Shown here: one piece after another, positions 43,467-55,380 of the stretch | Position numbering within the stretch: the stretch's first letter is position 1 | Layout of the letters: each line of letters opens with the position of its first letter | DNA from: Amborella trichopoda | Taxonomy: Eukaryota; Streptophyta; Magnoliopsida; Amborellales; Amborellaceae | Direction: 5' to 3' | Assembly: GCF_000471905.2 (NCBI RefSeq) | Contig: NW_006494931.1 | Coordinates: 1,380,574-1,444,573, forward strand | Length of the DNA stretch: 64,000 bases | The notes under the pieces: generated by a model | Told to the model about the DNA's origin: nothing | The model's input: only the letters and a program-made list of their open reading frames with translations | The model's database searches: none | Translations under genes and position numbers: made by a program

Positions 43467-45399
43467 CTAAAACAAATGAGAAAGACATCAGAATAAGAAG
43501 ACAATTGAAGCTAAACATGCAAAACCATCTGAAGTAAGATCCACAAACTCAACTATGATTATGTATCTATAGAATACATCATAATAAAGAAGCTTCAGCT
43601 TCAAATCTCACAAAAATAGGTCCACTGACATTGAATCAAATTTCCTAAAGAGTGTATTTGCCAGAAATGTATTCAGAGAAACTTCTCTTCGACCTATATA
43701 TGTGTGTATGAGAATGTTTTAGTAGCTTAGTCAAAAATAGAGTGTTAGAGTACTTTTATGGGTGCGATATTCCCTCTCTTACAACCGAATAATCCCAAAA
43801 TCTATAGCACAAGATGAAATATTTAAAATTGAAAATGTACATCCATGCTCATTCATATCTCATAGGCATGTCTTATTACAATCATTCATATTCAATAATT
43901 CGTAAGCATTCACTATATCATAAGTATGTCTCATTGAAACCATGCATATTTATGAAAATTTCAATCTCTTTATGAAGGGTTTAAGATTTATTCAAAAACA
44001 TATAAATCAGTGCACCACCTTCCATGAATCATACAACAGTTTGGGATTCACTACCATTTCCATCAGTGATATACATATGCGAAAGGAGCCATGGTATCCA
44101 ATTCGTAAGAAATTGCAACGTAATTTCAACATCAACTTGAAATAGACATATATATCTTTCAATCAAAGGAAACTTGAAGTTATTTGAGCATCATTTGGTC
44201 AGTCAAGGGCTCAATGCAAAATGGACTACAATCCTGGAATCCTGCAATCGATGGAAAGTACTCTCCAATCATATCATGTTACAAGGTCTTTGTGGACCTT
44301 TACAAGCCATCCTCAAGAACTAAGGAGAGCCATTAGAATTATAATTATAAGGAGAAATAGTAAAGTATGATCGATTGTAACTAGACAGGTTATGCAACCC
44401 TAAAGCGGACATTCACCTGGTGTGTTAGAACATGCACTAGCAACAAAACTCTGATTGGCATACCATAAAATGCATGTAAACTGAGAGACTAGAGACAATC
44501 ACAAATAGACATGCCATTTTATGAATTAAATCTCCCAAGATGCTACAGTGGTCTAATCATTATAGGGTTTGCGCAACAATATGTTACTAAATTGTTGAGA
44601 AGGGGCCTCCTATTCTTAGGGGCCTTCTATTCTTAAGTTCACATCAATCCAGGGCAGGCAGCCTAGAAAAGGCTCTTCCTGCCTATTATGTGCCAAAAAG
44701 GGCATAGATCATTGCTATCTTCATTTCCTTCCATCGTTTGAAAACTCGACATGCCTAGGAAGCCGGGCAGCCAAAACACCTAGCCGAGGCTGAGGCGGGC
44801 GGCCTTGCTCCGGGGCGGCCTTGCTCCGAGGCGGCCAACGCTCTGCCTAGGCGGTCACCTCAAGGTAGGTGCCTTCGAACAACTTGGCCAAGGACCAAAA
44901 AAGGGCCTCGGCTATGGGCAAAAACATACCAACGCCCCCCCACACCCCCCGGCCTTTTTTCCCAATATAGGGGGGAAAAGGGTTTTGGAGGAACAATCTA
45001 GCCCCCCAAACCCCCAAAAAGCATAAGCCCTCTTTTTTTTTTGTAATGTTAACTGCCTCTTAATAAACTTATTAAGAGGGCTTACAGGTTTTGGAATTAT
45101 ATCACTAATTTGTCGCTACTCTAATAGAAACTAATGGCTAATTGGGAGTAACTAATGGTTAATTTGAGGAATTGGGATGTGATTTCCAATGATTATTTTG
45201 GAAAGATGGCTTCTTTTATTCTTTAAACGTGATTTTGAAATGATTGTTGATAATAAAAAGGACTAGTCTCGATGAAATGCGGAATTAAATGTGCATGGTA
45301 CTCTCACAAATTATGGTTAGTTGCATGTTTTTGGTTAGATGGAAGATTAATTATAAACATTAAGAATTTTTTCTTTCTAAAATGTTCCGTTCTATGCTA
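43467..45399. other. Region 5' of cpLEPA exon a: intron or upstream sequence
   Basis: No further cpLEPA exon was recognised. 44735-44890 is a GC-rich patch with CTAGCCGAGG, CTGCCTAGGCGG and ends like the hAT family (CATCGTTTGAAAAC, CTTCGAACAACTTG), probably another decayed MITE without a clear target repeat. A C/G-run stretch follows at 44930-45010. Confidence 0.45.
45056..45079. repeat. Perfect 11-bp hairpin
   Basis: CCTCTTAATAA, two-base loop, TTATTAAGAGG. A second, partly competing inverse match (TAAGCCCTCTT at 45024 with AAGAGGGCTTA at 45074) surrounds it. Confidence 0.7.
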
Positions 45400-45524
45400 A
45401 GTCTTGGCTGCTTGCACGGTCTCTTGCTATGGATTGCTTAGCAGCAAGGCATCAGATTGATTCCATTGGAGAAATTATGGTCTTGAAGATATTCTGCCCT
45501 TTTAAAAATGGTCGCATTGAATTA

Positions 45525-48355
45525 ATGGCAGGTCTCCAGCGCTCCGATCCTCTACGTTGGAATGACATTTACAACCTGTACCCTAAAACCCACCCCCCTC
45601 ACAGGCTTTCGCGCTCTGGGCATCCTCTCCCTCCTCATTCCAAACCTTTCCCTTCTTCAATCCCCAAGCCAAACCCGTCCACTGAAACTCTTCAACAAAA
45701 TACTTACGCACAGGCTGTCGCTAGGCCGAAAAGAAAACCTGGGAGTATTGAAGTGCCTCTGGTCAATCTCTCCCACTCATCCTCCCCCTTTACCTAGTCC
45801 CACTCTACTGGGTTCTCTCCCCCCACACCTTCTCCTTTTCTCCCTTTCTTTGTCCCTTCCCATCCTGAGGAGGCTTCAGCAAACAGATCTAAGCTTCTAG
45901 CGTCTCTACTAGGAAGCTTCAAACCTGCACGTGATGACCAACGTGGAATTGAAAGTTGGGCTAAAAAAACCTTGAAGGAGCCCAACCTTATTTGCAGACG
46001 TCTGTCAAGTGGAGATTTCCTCTTCTCCTTTCCTTCATTAGCCGCAGCCCACCATGCCTTACAGGAAGGAAAAAATCTATCTTTCAAAGGGGCTTCGTGC
46101 ATTCTTCGGTCTTAGTCGCCAAAAGAGGGCTCCTTCAGGAAACAAAGAGTTTGGCTAACCCTAAAACACATCCCCCTTCATGCTTGGTCTCCTGAGACCT
46201 TTCGGAGAAGGGTAGCAGCCTGTGGCAAAGTGATCTCTATTCATTGGATCTCCCTTGAAACCCTACCACTGGGCTCGATTCGACTTCTCCTGGAGGTCTT
46301 AGACACAAGTCAGATTCCAAATACCATCTGGTTAGAGGTGGAAGACCTCTACTACCAGTATGTATTTCGTGGGAGTAGGCCTCTCCACCCTCTGCTCATT
46401 TCCTCTCAATGCCTGCTCCTGCGCAACCACCGAAAAAAATTTCTCAGCCTTGGACTGAAGTGATCCGGCCGTAAAAGACATCGCCAGGTCTGCCCGACCA
46501 AGCCCAGGAGTTTGGGAGTATCCGAGATCAACACCCAAGGACAAAGCTTAGCTAGCACCCATTTGTTCAGCATCCTACCCTCTCCAAGCCTCTGACCCCG
46601 CAGCGACTTATTGACCCGAACCTCGAAGCCAGAGACAAAACTGAGCCTTCTCCAGCTGTCCTCTCCTCCCCTACTAAACGGCCCAGTAAAGAGGTTTGGG
46701 TCAACACCCCACCTTCCACTCCCTCTATAGGCACTTTGGACAAATCCGGCCCATCTTCTTGGTCTGCCCTTCTTCCCTCCCCCACCGACTCAACTTTTCA
46801 AACCTCCCCATTATTGCCTCCCTGTAATCCCTCTGCCCCTCTCTCCACATGTCCCTTCAAGCCTGCCAACTCTCCCCTTGAGCAGTGCGCGAAGCTTCCA
46901 CCAACTCACCACATGGATTTGTCCGTCCCTCCATCTCCTCCATACCCCCTCGAGCATGTCTACTCATTACTCGGGCAGCCCACGCCGCCTTCATCCTCCC
47001 TCCACCTGTCCCGGCCCTCATCCCCTTCTCTCTTCTGAGATAGCTGCCAAACCCGCCGACTTCGCCGCCCCTGCCTCCCACCTAGCTGTCTCAGCTTCCT
47101 TCGCACCCCCTCTCCTCCCCGTCGTAGTTTGACTTAGACGTCTCTCTGCCGTCCAACCTCCCTGTTGGAAAGGACATTCAGCCGCCCTCTGCCCGGTCTT
47201 TTCCCATCTACTCTCCATCCTACTCTCCTACTCCTAAGAACGAGTTATACCCCCATGTTCCCCCCATCTCTCCCCCTCCTATTGAGGGTGACTTTTCGAG
47301 TCCCCCATGCCCCTCTATCATAGAACCTCAGCCTGTTCGGTCTTACTGCTCTCTTTCCCATCCCTCGTCTTTGCCCTGTGCTTTTACCCCTTCAACCCTC
47401 CCAAGCCCAAACCACCTCTCTTTGTCGGTGGCCCTTAAACCTTTTCCTCCCCCTTCCCTGTTAAGCTCCCTTGCCCCTCTTCCAATCCTTTCTCCTTGCA
47501 TTTCTTCCCCCTTACCCTAGTAGCAACCCTCAAACCTACCACAGGAAGTTCCTCCCCCGTTAGCCTTGCTCTCAACCAGTCAACAAACAGTGACCCTACT
47601 CCTCTGGGCTTAGTTATTGTACATACCATGGACCATCCCCCTCCTCACCTACGTCCATCGCCAACTTGCTGGCCCCTCACTCTAAGTTCACCCCCCACCT
47701 CGTACAAGTTCACAGTGTGCATACCCTCCATGTGGCTTGGCCCTCTTCCTCTCCTGTGACATTCTCCTCTTTTTCCTCTATTCAAACCTACCATTATATC
47801 ACCTACCTCCCCTCCTATTACGAGACCCCTTCCTGTGCTCCCCTCTCCTCTTGATACCTCAGTACCCCTTGTTTCTCCCCTCAAATTCCTGCCATCCCTA
47901 ACAATAACCCTAACTAGTTTCAACTTTCGCAATCTCTTCAGCCCCTCCCCTCTCTACCTCATGATCTCTACCCCTCAAATTCTCCCCCGGCGGGTCAGGA
48001 AACAAAGTCCCTTGTGACTCCTGCAACTCCCATCTCCCCCCCTCTGGCCTTCGAAACAACAGAGGAGGTTGACGGGGATGAGACAAACAGGGACGAGGAG
48101 AGGATGATAGAAATGTATAGAGTAATGGGCTTCGAATATGAACGACCCGAAGGACCGGCTCACAGATTTTTAACAGCCGACTCTCATAGTAAGATGCAGG
48201 TGAGTTTCAGAGGTCAGAGAGAGCTTTGCAATCTTTTCACCTCAATTCCTTTTGAGGGACAGCCTGCAGATAGCCTCTTCCCTACTTCCAACTCAACTTC
48301 TCTGAGGAGGTCCCCCAAACTGGCCGCCTCCTCTTCGCGCAACCTTAAAAAATGA
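45525..48355 (+). pseudogene. LINE ORF1, DUF4283 nucleic-acid-binding protein, broken
   Basis: Probable start at MAGLQRSDPLRWNDIYNLY (45525). The middle, about 46020-46380, encodes SSGDFLFSFPSLAAAHHALQ, then IPLHAWSPETFRR, ACGKVISI and NTIWLEVEDLYYQYVF, a DUF4283-type domain with its frame shifted at least once. It is followed by about 1.5 kb of Pro/Ser-rich low-complexity coding and an acidic/basic C-terminal part (48014-48355, with EVDGDETNRDEERMIEMYRV). The terminal TGA overlaps the ORF2 start. Confidence 0.75.
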
Positions 48356-51060
48356 AGCTGCTAGTTTGGAATGTTAGAGGTCTGGGACAACCTTCCAAGA
48401 AGGAGGTCAAGGACCTAACATCTAAACACTCTCCTGCTGTACTGGCACGCATTGAAACCAAACAACCTGAGCCTGACCTCAAACTCATTCATCAGGTATG
48501 GGGTAGAAGACCTAGTCAGTGGGTCTCCCTAGCGGCGAATGGGGCCTCAGAAGGCATTTGGATTGTTTGGAACCCCTCAGACCACATTTTGAACTCTTCT
48601 CATAAAGGGGATTTCTCTGTCACTATTCTCTTAACTAGCACCTTAGATGGGCTACCATGGAAATTCACGGCAATCTATGGTCCAAACTCACCAATTCTTA
48701 GAAATAGACTATGGTCAGAGTTGGAACTGGTAGCGTCCTTTCCCCACCCTATTTGGTGTTTGGGAGGAAACTTTAATGTTATCCGATGGTCCCACGAGCA
48801 AAACTCCTCAACATCCATTTCCCAGGGAATGAGGGAATTCTCTGATTTCATCAGCCAGAATGAACTCTTGGACATCCCACTCCAAGGCAGTCGATACACC
48901 TGGTCCAACCACGCTACCAATCCCACCCTCTCTAAACTAGATAGGTTTCTTTTCTCTCTAAATTGGGAAGAACACTTTCCAAGATCCCTGGCAATGGCTC
49001 TACCCAAACCCATTTCGGACCACTATCCCATTCTTCTAGAAACACTGGCTGTTAAGAGGGGCCACCCTTCAGATTTGAACTCCTCTGACTGCAAGAGGAG
49101 TCCTTATCTCACTCATCCAATTTTGGTGGAACTCTTATTCTTCACTCGTCTCAAATAGAGCTGGTTTCATTTTGCAGACTAAAATCCAACTCCTCAAAGG
49201 TTCTCTCAAGTCTTGGAGTAGGTCTATCCCTAGCAACTTCTCCCAACAAAAATTCTCGTTGCTGGACACCATTCAAACACTTGATCGTCTCGAGGAGTCT
49301 AGACCATTGGACGCCTCAGAGCTTGATGTCAGGAACAAGACAAACCTGGAATACCTGTCCACTCACAAAAAAGAAGAGATATATTGGTTCCAGATATCAA
49401 GAGTCAAGTGGCTAAAAGCGGGAGATCTTAACACCGCCTTTTTTTATCGGAAAGCCAATTGTCGAAGGAGAGACAATTCTATCTCGATGATCAAAAACAA
49501 CAATGGCTACTTAACTCAACCTGAAGAAATAGAACAAGCCATTGTTGATTTCTTCAAATCTCTGTACGTAGCTCCTCCTGGTCCTAGAACCCAGAATGTC
49601 TTCCCTCGACTTTTTGACCTCACTGATGATAGAGCCACGTGGTTAGAGCGACCATTCAGTGAAGTAGAGATCCAGCAAACTATCGATGCTCTAGCCAAAG
49701 ATAAAGCCCTCGGCCCCGATGGTTTCCCGATAGCACCCTTGAAGGCCTTTTGGGATATTCTTCATCATGATTTCAAAAACTTCTTTGAGGAATTCTTTCT
49801 TCGGGGAAAACTTCATAAAGCAATAAATGCCACATTCCTAGCCCTAGTTCCCAAAGTGGAAGGGGCTGAGGAGATCAAGGACTCCCGTCCAATCAGCCTC
49901 TTGAACTCGACCTACAAAATATTTGCAAAGTCCTAGCGTCAAGGCTTCAACAAGTCCTCCCCTCCATCATTTCTACATCCCAAACTTCATTCATCAAAGA
50001 CAGACAGATCCTTGACAGAGCTTTAGTGGCTCATGAGTGCATCCATACAAGACACCTGGACAAAAGCCCGGTCTCATATTCAAAATAGATTGGAAAAAAG
50101 CTTATGACCACATCGATTGGTCAATCTTAGAGGAGACTATGATCAGAATGGGCTTCTGAAACTGTTGGAGGATGTGGATGAGAGGGTGCTACTCACACCC
50201 TCACTTCTCAATCCTAAGAAATGGAACCCCTAAAGGTTTCTCACTTCAAAAAATACATTAGATTTCACCCTAGAGAAGGTTCGCGTGTGAGATTCTGGTC
50301 AGACTTATGGATAGGTTCATCACCTCTGCAAGATGTGTTCCCAGCTCTCTACTCGTTGACCATTAACAAAGAATCAACAGTGGCTGAGGAATTGGTCTTA
50401 TCAGGAGAACGAAGAGTCTGGAATCCATCCTTTCGGAGGAACCTAACAGAAGAGGAGATCAACCGTTTACAATTGCTCATTACAGGCCTTCACTCTCTCT
50501 TTATTCCTAACCAAGGGAGAGACACTATGGTCTGGACACCCACTCCATCGGGTATATTCTCAATTGCCTCCTTCTATAAAATCCTTTCTCAGCCTCCCAC
50601 CTTTCCGGGCAACCCCACCTCTGTGGTATCAAAAGTGTGGTCTACCATCGCCCCATTTAAGGTCCAAACTTTCAACTAACCTGCCTGCTCTCTTAGAGCC
50701 CTCACAACAAACCACCACCAAAAGAGAGGAATTCCTATCCCCAATAGATGCGCATTATGCCAAAATGAGGAAGAGTCAAATCCCCACTTATTCATACATT
50801 GTGACTTCTCCTCAGAATTTTGGGGCAAAAATATTGCAACTCTTTGGCATAGAATGGGTCACCCCCCTACTGTCAAAGCACTCATCTCTTATGACCTACA
50901 TTCACAATGGCCGAAGGCTGGTAGAGTCCTTTGGAAGGCTACCTTAGCGGCGACCTTATGGACCATTTGGGTGGAAAGAAACAACAAAATCTTCCGAGGT
51001 TCAAAACTACAAGTTTCAACACTCCTGCACAAGGCTATTTCCATGGTTACTTTCTAGGCC
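48352..51060 (+). pseudogene. LINE ORF2: endonuclease, truncated reverse transcriptase, zf-RVT
   Basis: Endonuclease 48352-49050: WNVRGLGQPSK, ARIETKQP, YGPN and ISDHYPILLE are present, but the usual Gly-Asp-Phe-Asn motif reads GGNFNVI, losing the catalytic Asp. The frame shifts near 49065. Reverse transcriptase N-terminal part 49172-50160: KDKALGPDGFPI, FLALVPKVEGA and SRPISLLNSTYKI, then TSFIKDRQILDRALVAHECI. At about 50250 the text jumps from the NGTPKGF block straight to HPREGSRVRFWSDLWIG, so the catalytic two-Asp region is deleted. The zinc-binding region follows: PSGIFSIASFYKIL, CALCQNEEESNPHLFIHCDF, ATLWTIWVERNNKIF. Confidence 0.9.
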
Positions 51061-51239
51061 TCAAATCACAAGGTCTAGTCGGGTATACCAAGGAGTCTGT
51101 TCTTTCCCCAATGGAAAAATATACTCCATCACCGCCACGATAGCCACAAATATCCAGCATTTGGATTATAACGCAAATAGCAACAAAGAAATAGATTATA
51201 ACGCAAAAATAAAAAAATAAAATAAAAATAAAAAAACCT

Positions 51240-51803
51240 ATGTTTTAAAATAAACAGACTGTTACACCTTGAAATAACAACAAAGTCTAACAAATGCCTA
51301 CCCCACACACCCCTCCCCCCCCCCCCCCTTCCAAACCCCCCCCACAGCCCACGAGATGTTTCTGGGCACCCACCTCTACATTTTTTGACCTTGTTTCCTT
51401 TGTAACCAAAGAGACTCTATTGCAACATGCAGCTGCTATTTGTCTCACTTTGGTATCATTACTCTGGAGCTTGAAGTTGCCTAAACAGTTCCATAATCGA
51501 ATTCCCTATCATGGATGCTACAACGAGCATACTAGCAATAATATATTTCTTTGTATTGCTCCATCATGATAGTGACCCAATTACATAGACACTCCAATCT
51601 GCACCTTATGTTATATATTGACATATATTGACACAACCATGACAAGCTAGACAAGTCATCAGCTTTCAACCCAAGATGGGAGACTAGATGTAGTGTTAAC
51701 ACATCTCTTAAACATGTTGACCTCTTAAGGTATGTGGTGTCTTCACAATATATTGAGTATTGTTTGACAAAACTTCATGTCAGAGATCCAAACACCTCTA
51801 TCA
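51240..51803. other. Sequence with C-rich run, no gene
   Basis: 51300-51350 is a run of C with a few interruptions. The rest is unremarkable. Confidence 0.5.
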
Positions 51804-51811
51804 ACCCTGAA

Positions 51812-52303
51812 CAAGGAATCAAAAAAACACTATGCGGGTAGCCTGGCGCACAGCGCCTAGGCGGGCGCCCTGTAGGGGAAAATCATCCATTTTTAGCCCT
51901 GTAATAGAAAATCATAGCATTTTTTTAAATATTTGCTATCCTAATGTACATATATGCATATATTTGTGTCAAATTTTGTAATTTATTCCATTTCGCAACA
52001 TACGTTTTACTTTGGGGGTTCAAAACTAAACCCCATAACTTTTTTATACAAATTTAGGGTCAAAATGACCCATTCTGCCCTTTTGGGTGAATTTAAAAAG
52101 CAATTTCTGTGACTTCACTGGACACCGGCCCAGACCTGGCGTTGGGCGCCCGCCTAAGCCGCCTGGGCACCCGCCTAGGCCACCTGGGCGCCCGCCCAGG
52201 TAAACGCCCGTTTCGAGCACCTTTTCATGAGGCGTGCGGTTTTTTGTTAAAAAACGCCTAGGCGGGCACCTAGGCGCTAGGCGGACCGTTTTTTAAAACA
52301 ATG
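51812..52303. mobile_element. hAT-type MITE, copy C (492 bp), 8-bp target duplication
   Basis: Flanked by ACCCTGAA at 51804-51811 and 52304-52311. The ends are CAAGGAATCAAAAAAAC and, reversed, CATTGTTTTAAAAAACGG. GC-rich subterminal zones with GCGCCTAGGCGGGCGCCC lie at 51836-51875 and 52125-52290. The interior 52000-52110 (TTTGGGGGTTC, CCCCATAAC, CCCTTTTGGG) resembles 60875-60965, the 5' region of hAT copy D, linking the MITE to that coding family. Confidence 0.88.
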
Positions 52304-52340
52304 ACCCTGAATTTACTTGGGTTTTTGCCCACCCCTCCCA

Positions 52341-52350
52341 CATATATAAA
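52341..52350 (+). promoter_or_regulatory. Possible TATA box
   Basis: CATATATAAA stands upstream of a small gene-like frame. It may belong to a retroelement promoter. No experimental or conservation support. Confidence 0.35.
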
Positions 52351-52489
52351 AGTATAGAGCCTACATGTGAATTATTTAGGGTTTCATTAACATCCATCAA
52401 GGAGCAATTCTCACATTTCAGCCCACAGCCTCTCACAACTTCCATTTCAAGCTCAAGCCTCAAGCTGCTCAAAAACTACAACTTCCATT

Positions 52490-52780
52490 TCAAGCTCCTT
52501 TCTGCCCAAGAAGAGACCCAACAAGGCCATTCCTAGGCTTGGGGTCAAAAACAACAATCTCTTTTTCCACAGGGACCACAAATCCAAGCCCAAGAAGCCC
52601 CAAGCTCCATCGACCCATATCCCCCTCTATGATCCGACTACAATGGGCCACAAGGTTTATTGTCACACCACCAATCTCAAGAAGTGCAAAGCCAGTAGAA
52701 CGCCCTTCCAGTCATTTGCCGCCAAAAGATGTTTGAAAAGAAGCTTCAAAAACATACCCAAAAACAATTTTCCTACATAA
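52490..52780 (+). pseudogene. Small gene-like remnant, function unknown
   Basis: One frame stays open for about 95 codons without an upstream ATG and reads SSFLPKKRPNKAIPRLGVKN, then HRDHKSKPKKPQAP, MGHKVYCHTTNLKKCKASRT and FQSFAAKRCLKRSFKN, ending TAA near 52780. It is Lys/Arg-rich with several Cys and His. A TATA-like site lies about 150 bp upstream and an AATAAA (52804-52809) just after the stop, so it looks like one transcription unit. I do not recognise the family. A start could lie at the internal ATG (MGHKVY), or the copy may be 5'-decayed. Confidence 0.35.
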
Positions 52781-52819
52781 TTTCTTGTGTTAACTTCTTA
52801 AGTAATAAATTCTGTCTTT

Positions 52820-53430
52820 CATTTTCGAGATTTTCAATTGAATACAATTACTCGATTTTTGGTGATTGAATTTCCAAAAATCAGAGGTATAGTACTTATG
52901 AAATTATAAAAATTTTGCTCATGGTTTTTGTTGTGGTGTATGCTTCCTAGAAAGCAAAGTCCGAAAAATTACTGATCGAGATTGAGAATCGCCAATCCGG
53001 ACCGGAAATCAGTCAAGACCATGCTGATTCTCTATCAGAATCAGTTTTTATATACCATTAGTCGAACACCCATGCCAGCTGTAATGCATGGCTATTTGCT
53101 GAAGCGTTGGAGGTTATAACCCTCCTAGCACCCCATTTGTGTTAACGTCTATCAAAATATCTACTATATTACAAAATATGTGTAATTTAACATACAGATT
53201 AAGCAACCTAGCCGCTAGACTTTGGCTCAAAAGCACAAAGTTTGAAGGTCCAGAATGTTCTTTTGTGTTTTTCAAATGTGAATATGAACCTTGAAAGAAA
53301 AAGGGGACGCGATTAACTTTTTGAACTTTGAAAAAAGAAATGGAGGGAGGAATCAAACCTTCACCCTTTTAGTTAATGCCTAAAACTAAAGACCATCCAG
53401 GCACTTTAGACTCTCTCTCTCTCTCTCATC
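52820..53430. other. Sequence with no recognised gene
   Basis: AT-rich, ending in a short CT run before the first gap. Confidence 0.45.
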
Positions 53431-53431
53431 T

Positions 53432-53572
53432 NNNNCTCGATGCATGCTCAGTTNNNNNNNNNNNNNNNNNNNNNNNNNNNNNNNNNNNNNNNNNNNNNNN
53501 NNNNNNNNNNNNNNNNNNNNNNNNNNNNNNNNNNNNNNNNNNNNNNNNNNNNNNNNNNNNNNNNNNNNNNNN
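53432..53572. other. Assembly gaps (4 N and 119 N)
   Basis: Ns at 53432-53435 and 53454-53572, separated by 18 bases (53436-53453). The gaps sit in a simple-repeat zone between CT runs. Confidence 0.98.
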
Positions 53573-53679
53573 GTTAAAGTAAAGTAAAGGAAGGAGGAAG
53601 GAACGTAACCTAACCTACCTTTACCGTTTAACGTTACGTTACGTAACGTAAACTAAACAACTACACGTACGACGTACTA

Positions 53680-53749
<70 letters not shown>

Positions 53750-53755
53750 CATATA
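53573..53755. repeat. Stuttering low-complexity sequence and (CT)n(AT)n beside the gap
   Basis: 53573-53690 consists of stepwise permutations of GTAAAG, GGAAGG, ACGTTACGTAACGT and ACGACGTACTAC, unlike natural genomic sequence in the window. It is followed by a long CT run (53685-53727) and an AT run. Likely an assembly or base-calling artefact. Confidence 0.7.
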
Positions 53756-53759
53756 TGCT

Positions 53760-55380
53760 CTTTCATTTTCTTTTTCTTTCTTTCTATTATTTTACAGCAT
53801 TTCCAATCTGGCCAAATGGGTAATCCGGCCAATCCAAATCGATGGGTAGCGATTCCCACCCCCCCAATCATCCATTTTTTAAAACACTGCTAGAAAGAGA
53901 ACAAAACATGTTTTAGAAAAGTAGTGGGGTATGCATTCCCTAGAAGAAAACAATTTCTTCAAGAAGTGGGTTCACATGAAATAAGGTGGGATTTAAGAAA
54001 ATTCCCAATACTGTGTTGGATTACTTTTGCATAATTTTCCTTGTACATAAGAGAAAAGAGAAGAGAACATGTGTTTCTCCATAAGCTTCCATGCACGAGT
54101 GAAATTTAGGGTTTGGGTCAAGAGAAAAAAGAAATTTGATGTTGTTACAAGCATAGTCATAAGTTGCATTGTTTCCAATAAAAAGATGGAATGCCAAAGG
54201 GAGTTACTTAGATCCGAGTGTAAACTTATATTACATGATATCTTCTCTAGGGAATGCTTTTATTGGAGGCAGGTGTGTGAGAAATATGCATTGGGAGCTA
54301 ACTTTATATAAGACTTTGCGCATTTTCTAGACTAGACATCAAGAAGAAAATCTTTCTTTTATGCTGAATTTCACTTCTTTCCTCCATAACATCTCATGCA
54401 ATATGCAGTAAGTGGTAGAGAAACAACCCTTTCAGGTTGGATGTTGAAATGAACCATATGCCAAACGATACCACTATCAGTTTCTTTAAGATTAAACCCT
54501 CCTATGTCTTGCTTCACCTAAAAGGTAATTTAGTTGCATACGCTTAAGCACTCAAAAGTATTTTAAGGAAGTGTACTAACTTTCCAAGCGCCAACCCTTA
54601 TATGACCTAGTTTCCTCTCAAGGTTAATTAGCTCGAGTTTCCTACATCACCGTAGGCCTTCAAGCCCAAGTAATGGCATGTGTATAGACGTGTGGCATGA
54701 TGTTGACCACATCACACATGTCATCCTGGTGATCTGCGTCATCGTTATGACCATGTGTGTATGTAGCTGTACCATCATACTGCCCACATCTATACAAACA
54801 TGTCATTGTGGTGACCAAATGTCAAGAAAGTGAGACAATTGTCCAAGTACATAACAAAAGTCAATGAACTTGCTCCAGTGCCTATATGTGGACATCTTTT
54901 ATTTAGATAAATACATGGGGCACGTTGTAAATAAAGTATAATAAAAAAAATAAGGATATTAGAATATTTCATAGAAGTTAAAGATTTTTCAGATAAGCCC
55001 TTATGCGGTTCCAAGATTCCCAAATGGCCTGAAAGAGTTTGTGGAATGGTTCTCTTTTAAGGACTATTTGTGACATGAGAGTGACATGAGAGCTTATGAG
55101 ATGGATTCCGAATGTGTTGTTTGCGCCATGTGATTGACTAGTCCTTTTGGTAATTCGTGCCTCATATCTTTTTGCGCTTTCCAAGATGCCAAGATAATGA
55201 AGTCAAGGATTATGTTCTCATATAGAGGATAGTTTGTGTTATAAGAGTGACAACCTATGGGACATATCGTGGACAAATGATATAATTCGTTACTTATAAT
55301 CATACTGCCAAAAATGACATAAGAAAACCGAATTGAATATTTCTAAGTCCCACATTACATGAGATTTTGTCCTAGATGTT
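53760..55380. other. Sequence with no recognised gene
   Basis: AT-rich, without coding or repeat features that I can support. Confidence 0.45.

Larger units (their letters stand above)
45400..51240 (+). mobile_element. Long LINE (DUF4283 / endonuclease / RT type), inactive, ~5.8 kb
   Basis: It carries ORF1, ORF2 and an A-rich 3' tail (51205-51237, AAAATAAAA-type). ORF1 and ORF2 are arranged head to tail with an ATGA overlap at 48352. The 5' boundary is approximate. The reverse transcriptase core is deleted and both frames hold shifts and stops, so the copy is dead. It lies 5' of the last cpLEPA exon seen. Confidence 0.85.
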
